This document shows positions 13,701 through 25,700 of a stretch of DNA of 64,000 nt, piece by piece. The notes under the pieces were generated by a model. That model saw only the letters and a list, made by a program, of their open reading frames with translations, did no database searches and was not told the DNA's origin. How positions within the stretch are numbered: the stretch's first letter is position 1; each line of letters opens with the position of its first letter. This DNA comes from Diabrotica undecimpunctata (taxonomy: Eukaryota > Arthropoda > Insecta > Coleoptera > Chrysomelidae), in NCBI RefSeq assembly GCF_040954645.1, contig NC_092804.1, positions 145,213,108 to 145,277,107 on the forward strand, read 5' to 3'. Made by a program: the position numbers and the translations under genes.

Positions 13701-16700
13701 GTGCATTCAACCAACTTACACCTCTAAACGATTAATGGAATTCGCAGAAAACATTTCGTTGTAGTAAAAGGCACGGTAAACTGCACTAGAGTTCTCCATA
13801 ACCTTTTTAATTACCTACATTGTTTAGAATATTTTTGCCTGTATTATCAGTTAGAGTTAATTTGTATAAAATGATGAGCAAAAATTCAAATTTTTGGCTG
13901 GTTTATTTTGCTAATAATGAATGTATAAATATAATGGTTAACCTGCTGTACATTTATTTTATAAATAACATTATAATAGTGTACTTACTGATTATTTAAA
14001 TTTATAAATCATCATCTTTCTTCTTCTTCGTCTGCCAGTGCTTATCCTTTATGGATGTTGGCTACCACAATGGCCCATCGTATTTTATTAGCAGCTGTTC
14101 GAAATAGGTCTCTGGTGGTCCTGTCCACTGTCTCAAATTCTTAAGCTAGGATATTCGGCGGCGTCCTGGTCCTCTATTTCCTTCTATTTTCCCTTTTAAT
14201 ATCAATAGTAGTATTCTGTATTTATTTTCATTTCTCACTATATGTCCGAAGTATGCTAACTTTCTTTAATGGATTTCAAGACTTCAGGTTCTTTTTGTAA
14301 ACGTTGCATTACTGCGTCGTTAGTTATGTGATGTACATATGATATTCTGAGCATGCGACGATAGCACCACATCTCGGAAGACTGCAACCCTCTGCAAGAA
14401 GCATCAGTGAGTGTCCATGCCTCTGCTCCATACATAAGAACAGAAAACACATAAAAATTAAGGATTTTGAGTCGGAGATGTAAGTTCAAGGTTAAATTGC
14501 AGAGAACTTTTTTCGTCTGTTGGAAGGCACTCCTTGCTTTTTCGTTCCTACATCTACCAAATGTATGCTAACCCTCCAATAAAAAAAGTAGTGAAAAACG
14601 TAAACTAGAATGGCTCGGACATCTAGAAAGAATGCAACGTAATAGGCAAGTTAAGAATATTGGTTAAACAGTACCGGGGGCAAAAAAAGAGCAAGAAAAG
14701 AATCAGAGATTGGAAGCTGACAGCTAAGAACAGAAAACAATGGAAATTATCCATTTAGCAATGGGTCTAAAAGGCCTGTTAACGCTATACATACATACAA
14801 TGTGTTGGTTTTCTTCCAGAAATAATCACGGACATACAATTTTATGTATGTGCTATTACATGCATTAGAAAGAAATGGGGCACTGAAAAAAGGCCGTGAC
14901 AAGAATTATAACACTACATTTTAAATGCTTCCATTGGTTTACAGATGTTATTTCTAACTTTAGGTGATTTGAAATTGAGTCTGAATGACCATACTACATT
15001 TTGTAAATGAATTCAATCACCTGTTCAATATTTATCTTTTCCTGATCCTAATTTTTAATGAGTCACATCTCTAAATAATTTTATTGCTGCTACAATTATA
15101 ACTAACTTGGTGGCACTTAAAATTATAATTGTCATATTAGTTTTATCTACATTGGGCCCCTAAGTTAAATTAGTAACAATAACGATATCATTGGCGTATC
15201 ACAGTTAGTGATTCTTACTGCGTTTTAATGAGGTGAGGTGACTACCTCCGTTAAAAACGGAATTAATAGCAGATAGTTATCAGTGTAAAAATTTAAAAGA
15301 TAAGTAATTCTTAGATAAGATTTAAATTAAATTTAGATGCCCATTCATCGAGGACTTATCTTGCTCATATCGAAAATTGCATTTGAATATTGGATTATTT
15401 TTTACCTTGATTACCATTAATCTTCTGACCATTGATTAGTAAAAAGCTATTTCCGCTATTTTTATAATGGGAAATGCTTGTAGATGTAATTCTGTACAGG
15501 TAAGTTATCTTACTAATTTAAGTTTTTGTATCCTAAACATTTTTAGCTTTTGCCGTCTTAAAATATTTTGCTTTTATTTTTAAAATTGGCTTTATAAACG
15601 TTTTCATTCATCCACTTCACTTTAACAATTATTTGTCGTCTTACTATTTTTTAATGTAGGTTTGTTGATTAATATCAAACCTAGGTTTGTAAGATAGCTT
15701 CCCAAATGGTGTCAAAATCCAGCCTTCTTGTGATCGTGATTTCTTCCGAGACAGTTTGTCTATTTATTTCCCTAGGTTTCACAGCGTAATTGATTTTGTC
15801 ACTTCGGTGTACTCGTTTGTACCCACTGGGTGTGATTAATGATAACTTAACATTTTTTAACATACATGGTTGTTCTGAATTTGTTTAGTTAAAATATATG
15901 TCTTGTAAAATGATATAGTCCTATTTCCTGCCATTTTTTGCAAAGTTACATCCGTCAAAAAATATTGTCCTTTATTTATGGAACACTGCTACTCTGCCGA
16001 GTATAAAATTAGGATCACTTCTTACGAACGTAACACTGTTTACCAACTAAGTGACTTAACAAAAAATGTTGTTTCGATAATGTTTGCCAGAAAAAGGGTC
16101 ACTCGCCCAACTCCTAAATACCAGTATCAGAATATTTTTTGTTCGTGTGATTTTATTTGTCGATTGAAGTTTGTTTTTGTAGTGCTATTGTTAGTAATAT
16201 TTTAGAGTGTATAACAAGTATGGCCACGGCACTAAAAGACTGGTTTGCTAACTCAAAGACTTGGTTCAGGACGGACAGGACTACCAACAGCTAAAAATGA
16301 CCGCACTATCGTTTCTAGTGCTTTAAGGAACCGAAAGTTTCTCTTTGAAATTATAATAGCAGTTTTTCTTCGAAATTACCTACGAAACGTAGGAAATGTA
16401 AACACAAGTGAGTGAATAGATAGGGAGCGATTTCATGCTACTAGAGCTACTAGATTTCTTCTCGAACTAGAGCTACTGAACTGACGTTTTTCAGTGAACA
16501 TAAGATTGCCAGATTCGATTTTGGACGAGAATATTTGGTTTGGACAATAACGGTATAGTGTATTGTTTTTCGATGAATCGCAATTCTGTCATGGGCTCAG
16601 ATAGACGCGTAAGACTGTGGCAACGACTAGGCTAGAGAAATGCTCACGCGTGTATTTTCGAGCGACTACCAAACAGTGGGGTTTCAATTATGGCATGGGA

Positions 16701-19700
16701 AGGCATATATTTTACATGAATATATGCTGGTCTCCAGAAATTCTAGAATATTTTGCGACATATTGGTGCAGGAATTGCTAAACCTTCCACATAATGTGAA
16801 CCAAAATCTGATGCAAAGCACGCCTCGTCGTTTGCAAGCTGCTATTACCGTCAAAGGAAGACTCGCTACCAAAGTCCTTAAAATTTCTTTTGTTTCAACC
16901 GAAAATTATATCAAAATAAAATTATTCTTTTCATTACTTAGTATATCAAAAGTAAAATTGTTCATTTTTATCACAATCAATAAAATTTGAGCAAAAACTT
17001 TTTTTACAACCAAAAAAAATCGGTTGCCTGTAAAGTCGGTTTTACGGGCGAAGATTTTACGTGACAACGTCTTTTTCTCGGTAGAATATTTATTGATATG
17101 AATATTATTAAATTGCACAATAGGAACAAGGAATTGAATGAAAATAAGAATTGCACAAATTTTAACTATAGAAATATATTTTGTTTACTAAAACATTGTA
17201 CATGTAAACTTAAACTTAACTAATTTCTATTTGAGTGATTTTGTTGAGGATAGGACGATGATAGGAGAAATATGAAATGAAAGGAAGTGTTTCTGCTGTA
17301 ATGTGTCTTGAACGCCAAGAACGCTCGAGAAAGACAGAGACACAAGCACGCACCGATTCAACGCGCCTAATTCTCTAGTGCTGCGCGCGCAGCGGACCGA
17401 TCATGTTTGAGTGGGAGAGAGACGCAAGGCATTCGCCGGTCCGGCGGGCCTCTCTCTCGTTCGGTGAGTCACTGTAACAGACGTGAGCGGGCGTTACACC
17501 GAGCCACAACCTAATTTAAGACGTTGTCACGTCAAAAAATTAAACTCAAATAATTTCAAATTACGGGATGACCCTAATTTTCGACAGTGCATATAACAAT
17601 TTTTTTTTGAAATATATGCAAACAATCCACTGTTAACAGGTAATGCTAACCGTGATCAAAACACGTTTTGTTTTTTATTGATACAGGAACTTGAATATAA
17701 AGATAAAAATCTGGTTTTTAAAATTTTTATAATACCTAACATATTTTTGAGTATATTTTAACGTTATTAATATAATTGATAAATACCTGTACTGGAATGT
17801 AACGATATATTTATATGAGAATGTATTTAAGTCCTCTTGGTGATATTTTATTTTTATCTATTTTAAATTTTATGCGATTATGGTTATAAAAGTTGCATTC
17901 TCTACCTGTTATTTTTCTGCCGATTTAGATATATATTCAAACCATTCTAACTTTGTTTATTTAAATATTTTTAATGTGCCCTATCTTTGATGACAAAATC
18001 GCTAGAAACACTTTCGTTATATAAAATTTTGATATTTTCCTTTTTGTATTTTTTTAATATTGTACTATCTGTCGTCAATTTCTTTTTCTAATAATACTTT
18101 CAACATAATATGTCCCGGAATATCTCATTTGCTCTCTCCATCATCATTATCTTTGCCTCTAATATAGCTTTATAATTTCCCTAATTACATTTCTCTATAA
18201 GTTTCTATCGTGGGTCATATCAATATCAATCCCCTTTACCGACATGTCCTGCTCAAGCGCAAGCGTCTCCTTTGGTATTCCTCTCCTAATCCTCCCAGGA
18301 ACTCTTAGATAAGCAATTCTTCGTGTTGGGTCATTAAAGTCTCGACGTTGAACCAAACCATCTTAACCTATGGTCTCTCATTTTGGCATCAATTGGTGCC
18401 ACTCCGGGACTTCCTCTAATATACCCATTCTTAATTTTATCCTTTTTTGTTACTCTACTCATTCATCTAAGCAGTCTTCCAACTGCCCAACATTCAGTTC
18501 CGTACATCATAGCTGGTCTTATTATTGTTTTATAGAATTTTCCCTTCAGTACCATTGGAATTTTACTGTCACACAACACACCACACGTTTCCTTTCTCCA
18601 CTTAATCTATCCAACTATTATTCTACTGCATGTCACACATGCTATTAAAATTGAGGGGATGTGGAAGGGAAGGGATTGAAAAATGATAGATGTTTTTATG
18701 GGTAAAATATATCTGATTTGGAATATAAATCGAGATGGTTCAGTATTTTCAGAAAATCTAACGAGTATTGCCAAATATTAGGATGGACACATATTTAGTG
18801 GCCCACTCTGTATAATTACATTTCATGTTTGACAAAAGGGGTATTAACCTGTCATTTATTTTTCTGTAGTAATTTGTTATTTTTGTTATATCGCTATTCT
18901 TTATATTGTGAATTTCTATAAATATCATGAATGTGTTGCTTGTGTGAGACCATTTCAAAAGGTAGAAGAAATAATAAATTAGACTTACTCACAATCAATT
19001 TAATTTAACTAATCAGACGACCGGTTTCGCTTTCTACAATATGCAAAGCATCTTCAGGTCACGATACAAAGTTAAATAAATGATGCCGGTACTCGATTAA
19101 TTGATGGTTGAAAGAACATGGTTCAAACTATCTTGTATTGTTGATTGGAGAACTCAAGTCAACTATTGTAATTGTTTAACAGTAAACAGGGAAGTTCTTG
19201 AGGAGACAGATTTAATCCAATGAAGTAGAGATAGGTGAAATGTAATTGTTTGTTTGATGAAAGTAATGTTCTATACCATTAAGTTCTTAAAAAGTTATTT
19301 ATTTTTATTCTGGAGATATATTTATGAAATGTGTGTTATTTATTGAGATTTTTATTTTTGTTTTGGAAGGTGACAGTTGTAAGACAATGAATAAGAATAG
19401 ATGTACAAATTGTGTGGGTGTGCAATTAGATTAGCTTGATTAGCTTGCAATCAAATTTATTTGATAGAGTTATCTTGTAATATGTGGCAAATGGATGTAA
19501 AGTTCAATATATAAAGTTAAAAATTAAAATTGAGACACTTTAAGACACACAGAAAATACTTAAAAACCGGGGGGGGGCGAAACACACATTAAATTTAAAA
19601 AAAATTTAAAAAATCCTCCCCTTTTTAAATTTAATGTCTGTTTCGTCCCCCCCGGTTTTTAAGTGTTTTCTGTGTGTCTTAAAGTGTCTCAATTTTAATT

Positions 19701-22700
19701 TTTAACTTTATATATTGAACTTTACATCCATTTGCCACATATTACAAGATAACTCTATCAAATAAATTTGATTGCAAGCTAATCAAGCTAATCTAATTGC
19801 ACACCCACACAATTTGTACATCTATTCTTATTCATTGTCTTACAACTGTCACCTTCCAAAACAAAAATAAAAATCTCAATAAATAACACACATTTCATAA
19901 ATATATCTCCAGAATAAAAATAAATAACTTTTTAAGAACTTAATGGTATAGAACATTACTTTCATCAAACAAACAATTACATTTCACCTATCTCTACTTC
20001 ATTGGATTAAATCTGTCTCCTCAAGAACTTCCCTGTTTACTGTTAAACAATTACAATAGTTGACTTGAGTTCTCCAATCAACAATACAAGATAGTTTGAA
20101 CCATGTTCTTTCAACCATCAATTAATAGTGCACCGGCATCATTTATTTAACTTTGTATCGTGACCTGAAGATGCTTTGCATATTGTAGAAAGCGAAACCG
20201 GTCGTCTGATTAGTTAAATTAAATTGATTGTGAGTAAGTCTAATTTATTATTTCTTCTACCTTTTCTATAAATATATTTGGTTTTCTAATAAGCTGTCAA
20301 TAAGTTTTTCGTTTCAATAAGAAAAATACAATTTTATGGTTTGTAATACACATTATTATTCGGTATAGTGTCCCTCAACATCAATACCATCTTTGAAGTG
20401 AGAACATGGAAGGGCTGCACAATACGCTTCCACAGTTGTTATGACCGCATCATTTGCGAACGAATTGCCTAGACGCCTAGACGCCCTAGGCAATTCTCTA
20501 GTAGCCGCCCTTCAAACATGTAGCCGCCCTTCAAAGATGTAGCCACCATTTTTGCGAAAAAAAAATTGTAAGCAAAATTTTTATTTAAATAAGAATACAA
20601 AAAATGCATTTAAACTACGATGTTTATATACATGTAACAAAAAAAAATTGTCATTCCAGTTCGATCACATCACAGGTTTCTTCCTTGATATTTCTTTGGC
20701 AAAATCATCTATAATGTCGTCATAATTTATCACCTTTGTTACGTCACTTTCTATGGACAAAATCCACAAATTGTTAAGACGTTCTTGCATCATAATTAAT
20801 CGGAAATTATTTTTAAGAAATTTTCGAAAATGACCTTTCAGCGGACACGTTGGCAACTGGGATGCACAAATAAATGTGCAAAGCAATCTCAAAATTACGG
20901 AAAATATATTTCAATCCACTCTTCTTTAAATATTTAGATATGTCCATTGTTGATTTTATTGTGGTGTCCAAATGACCCTTTAAGTGATTGCATTCTTATA
21001 TAAATGATGTATCTAGGTCGTCTTTATAAATTTGTATCAGATTTTAAGCTTCTTATTAATGTTTTCATTGTTTAATTTTGGCAAATCTGATTGCATCTGT
21101 TTGGCAAAAACGTTGGTAAATAAATCGATAAGATTCTAAACGTCTATTCAGGTCTCTTATCAGAGTGTCGATTTGTAATATAAAATGTGTGGATTTTTAT
21201 CTCATCACTAGCTTAAAAGTTTAGATCATCATCGACCCCCTTGGCAAATTGAATTTTTCTTTTTCTCTTTCTTATATCTTTATATGTTTTATTTGGGCAC
21301 AATTTTTTGGCTTCCTCTTCATAAATGGCAAATTTATTTCTGATTGAGGTAAAGTAATTTGAAAGAGCTTCATACTCTTTAACGACAGAACCCAGATCCA
21401 TTGCAGGACTCTGGACGTACTTATTGGATAGGTTCACTCTTTCTAAAATATGTTGCCAAATGACAGCTAATAAAGCCATTTTAAAAATGTTTATTTTTCC
21501 AAATATAGGAAGTGTTTGATTTTTCACAGCTGCAGTTGGACATTCGTAGTTAGAGGTATTAAAAAGAGGTATTTTTATTTCGCCGAAGCCAGTGTACAAC
21601 GCTTTAGTTGCGTCCCTAGTTTCACTAAGAGATTTCACAACAGGTGATTTTTAGTTGTCAGTCAAAATTTTCCATCTATATGTGGAAGCCGAGAAAAATG
21701 TATATAATTCTTGTCAAAAAATGAAAAAGGAAGTGGAGTTCAGACAGGATTCTGCTGCCAAAGATCCTATCAAATTAAGAGAATGTCCAGACGTACTCAG
21801 CAAGTTTATTGTGATTTTTTATTCTGGCCTCTAGCTCTGAATATTTGCCAGATATATTGGATACGTTATCATATGGACTGGTCGCGACGATCACTTAAAT
21901 CAATGGTTCATTTCTCTAAAGTCGAAATCACTGTCGATTCCAAAGCAGCAGATTTGTGACCTTCAGATGGAATATATTTAATAAATCTTTCAGTCGGCAT
22001 CATATTTCCTCTATAATAGTTCAATCAACGGTTGGTTTAAAAAAAAAATTAGTTTTATAGATAGTAGGGAATAACAAAAAATAAAGAATTGTGTTCAAAA
22101 ACGAATGTACAATTTACAAAAACAAAAAAACTCGTGGAAACTTAAAAATTGAATAATACTGACTCTTTGGCATCAAAAATAAACTTATATCTACAATGGG
22201 TACTTCCAAGTTTCAGTATAAATCAAACCAAATCAAGTCTTTAGTTTCTGCCTAATGTGCAAAATACATTTACATTGGAATGTTTAATGGTTCGCCGCCT
22301 TTGCGATGCTACCGGCGGCCAAATAATCCCTAAATTTACGACTTCCTTTCTTTTTGAATGAGTAGTGTTAAGAAAATGCAATTTGTTTTCTGGAAATGAA
22401 TGCCCACTTCTATTTCATTGATGGATGTACTTATATGTTATTGGATTTTAATTTTTATAGGTATACAAATATTTTTTTGTGTAGTATTTTTGCCGCCCTA
22501 GGCAACTGCCTATATTGCCTAATGGATAAAGCGGCCCTGCGTTAGGGATCAAATATATGGAATATTGTGGATGATCCAACAATTCGAACTTTAATTCGTG
22601 CATTTTAGTCATTGTCAAAATGCTCATATTACACGGTGCAAGGATTTTTTCTTCTGCAAACCGGGTTTTTTTTCAAGAATTTTTCCCTTCAGCTGGTCTA

Positions 22701-25700
22701 GAAGGTTACATTAATATTCAGAATTTATTTTTTTACCAGTTTGCAAGTAATCCACAAACAAAATTCCTTTCGCATCCCACAAAACTGATGCTAACACCTT
22801 CTTGGCCGATTTATGGACTTGAACTCATTTCGTACCCGAAGAACCAGGTCCACTCCACTCTTTAGCCTCTTGTTTTGATTCAGGATCATGGTGATAGAAC
22901 CAAGTCTAATCCATAGTTATGAATCGAGGCACAAAATCCACTTTATCCTTTCGAAAATGCTGTAAATATTGCTGAGAAAGTCGCATTCGAATGTGTTTTT
23001 GTTCCATTGTTAGCGAATGCCGCACCCATTGTGAACACAGCTTTCTGAAACCCAATACTTCAGTCAAAATATTGCTTACACTGCCCAATGAGATATCTAA
23101 GGCTTCTACAAATGTCTTTCAGTCACTCGACGACTTTCCAATGCGATATCCTGTATTTTTTCTACTATTTCTGGTGTTGTTGCCGTTTTTGGAGGTCCGC
23201 GTCCTCGACGTGGATCATCTTCAAGGCTTGTACGACCATGTTTAAATTCAGCAACCCATCTTTCTACTGTACTAGTTGAAGGCGAATAGTCCTTATACAC
23301 TTTCAACATTCGTTCATAAATTTCCTGTTTTTAAACTTTCCAAAAATAAAAATTCAACCATTGCACGATACTTGATTTTTTCCATTGTAAAAAATACTGT
23401 AACACGTCGATACTAAATGGCTTGTAAACAAAGAATGAATTGACATCTGGAAATGAAACTTCACATACGCCTATATGAAGAGAGTACCAACATAACAAAA
23501 ACAATTTAGGCTAGTGTAGCAATGTCGTCTCTTATAGAACCGCATAACTTATTGAACAGCCTATTATAAGTACAGTTTTCTATGATTTTTTAAAATACTT
23601 ATTATTTTCAGCATTCCATTGGAGAAGAGGATCTATATGATCCTAACTTATTAAAAAATTTGGATTGGTCTTCTGTACAATCTAGTTTGAATCCTGAAAT
23701 AAGTAGTGATAATCCAGGAGAACCATGGATTGTAGTAAGACCTTTAAAAGTGTCTGATTATGACAAAGGTTTTCTACAAATCTTGTCTCAACTAACCGAA
23801 GTTGGAAATATTGGAAAACTCGAATTTGAACGTATGTATATTTAAATTTTATATCTTATATAGGGCCTGTTTTGCGTTAGGATGTCATCATTTATTTCTA
23901 GTGTTCTACCTTGTAGTGGGCTGATATCAGTGCTCCTAGCTACTTGAAACATTCGGTTAATGAGCATGCTATCTATCAAGTGTGTTAGTTGAAAACATTT
24001 GTATAGTAGCTGCCAAGAGATCGATAAATGCAGCTGATATTTTTAATTTTCTTTGGAAATCCACACTTTAATTTCCTTTCTTTATGTCTTCTTCTTGTAG
24101 TTCCTTCTCCTATCGGAGGTTGGCTATCATCACAGCTATCCGTAACTTATTGGCGGCTGCTCTTTCTTTATGTATAGGTAGTGAATAGCATTGATCTGGT
24201 CCTCACAGCTTCGTTGCAGTATAAAACCTCCTTTTTCGAATCAGATGATCTAAAACTATTCTGGGCTTATTCTTTTATGTATATTATTTTAGTAGTTTTT
24301 AGGTGACATATATCTCCAAAAGGGCAATTGGCCTGTAGTTTTTGGTTTGTCGGCAATACAATGTATTTGATAAATCTAGCCAGCCAAAGGTGGAGTTCAT
24401 TGGCTTAAGGGCCTGAGTTTATGATATGTCTTCGTTGGAGTAGGGGCAAGTATGTTCGGTTTCTGCGTATAGGTTTTGGGTTTGGCGCTTTAAATATATT
24501 TACTATATATGACGTTACAGCATCTGGCCTTCCACTATTTTTTGGCGTTGTGTATAATCCAGAGAATTAAGATTTTTCTCGTGACACAGACACCCCCAGG
24601 CAAACTACAGTCGTTTTGTTACTTATTACAGTTAGTTCTCAACAAAGTAAATTCTATTTGTTGCTTAGAAAATTTCAAAATAAGTCAGAAATTTCGGATT
24701 TTTATAAATGTTAATATCTCTTTTAAAAATACATTTAATACCTTCGTATTACATGGAATGTTGGATCTTGTGGTGTTTAAAATATGGTCAAAATTTCAAA
24801 TAGTTTAAAAGTTTTTTTATTTGTTTATCCCAAATTAATTTTTTTTGCGACAATAAATCAGAAAATAATAAAGTAACAGTAATTCTACAGATAGATTAAG
24901 AAAGAAGAAGATTTATTCTATCAATATTATTAAAAAATTAAGAAAAACAACTTTTAAATATTGCAAAATTATTTTGCAAACATATGTCGACTTTTTGCTT
25001 ATAAACAGTTAGAATAACTTTTTAACCATTGCATACAGGAAAATTATTTTTGAAGTGAAACTTGGCGTTGTATTATTTTTTTCTCTATAGTCAAATGTTG
25101 AGGCGAGCGTCACGGAACTAGCGCCACAAGAAGGCGTCGTCACGGGTAGCGTCACAAAATAGTAGTTCTTCTATATGATAAAATATTTTTAGGGTTGATC
25201 TTTCTCAAAATGCAGCCACTGAATGTTCAACCAAGATACTGTACAATCATTTTCATTTTTCTTGCGGCCAGTCACGGAGTTTTCCACCACTGCTATGGAG
25301 AGAATCTCTGTCGATATTTCGGTAAAAATGGAATTTTGTAACTTGTACCACTCTGACTTTCAACGGCTCATTTAGAGTTACCCGTGGTCCACGTCTAGTA
25401 TTTTACCACGGGCGCCTACTAGATTTCCACATGACGTTGACTTTTGCAATGCCTTATCGCTCAATTCGATACACATTTTAATTAATCATAATTTCATTTT
25501 AAAATATTTATTTCTTTTATAGGCCAGTTCTGGAATATGCGTAAGGCAGGAGGATATTATGTAACTGTCATAGAAGATACCAGGAGTAATACTATTATTG
25601 GTTCGTCAACATTAATAACAGAATTTAAATTTATTCATGACTGTGCCTTAAGAGCACGTTTAGAGGATGTAGTCGTCAATAACACTTATAGAGGAAAACA

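Larger units (their letters stand above)
18957..20265. repeat. 1.3-kb palindrome (two about 640-bp inverted arms)
   Basis: Left arm 18957 to about 19598 and right arm about 19627 to 20265 are nearly identical inverted copies, with a spacer of about 28 bases. Each arm ends outward in AAAAGGTAGAAGAAATAATA and carries the hammerhead-like block near its outer end. The arms differ by a few substitutions and in the length of the central G/C run. No reading frame. It fits a head-to-head pair of Penelope-type terminal repeats. Confidence 0.95.
20287..23566 (-). mobile_element. Second mariner, split by a hAT insertion
   Basis: The right end (about 23540-23566), in reverse complement, reads TAGGCTGTTCAATAAGTTAT; the left end near 20287-20310 reads TAATAAGCTGTCAATAAGTT, a matching terminal repeat. 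The transposase C-terminus lies at 20380-20464 (SFANDAVITTVEAYCAALP) and its remainder at 22540-23384. A hAT element occupies 20465-22539 between them, with about 25 transposase residues lost at the junction. Confidence 0.8.
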
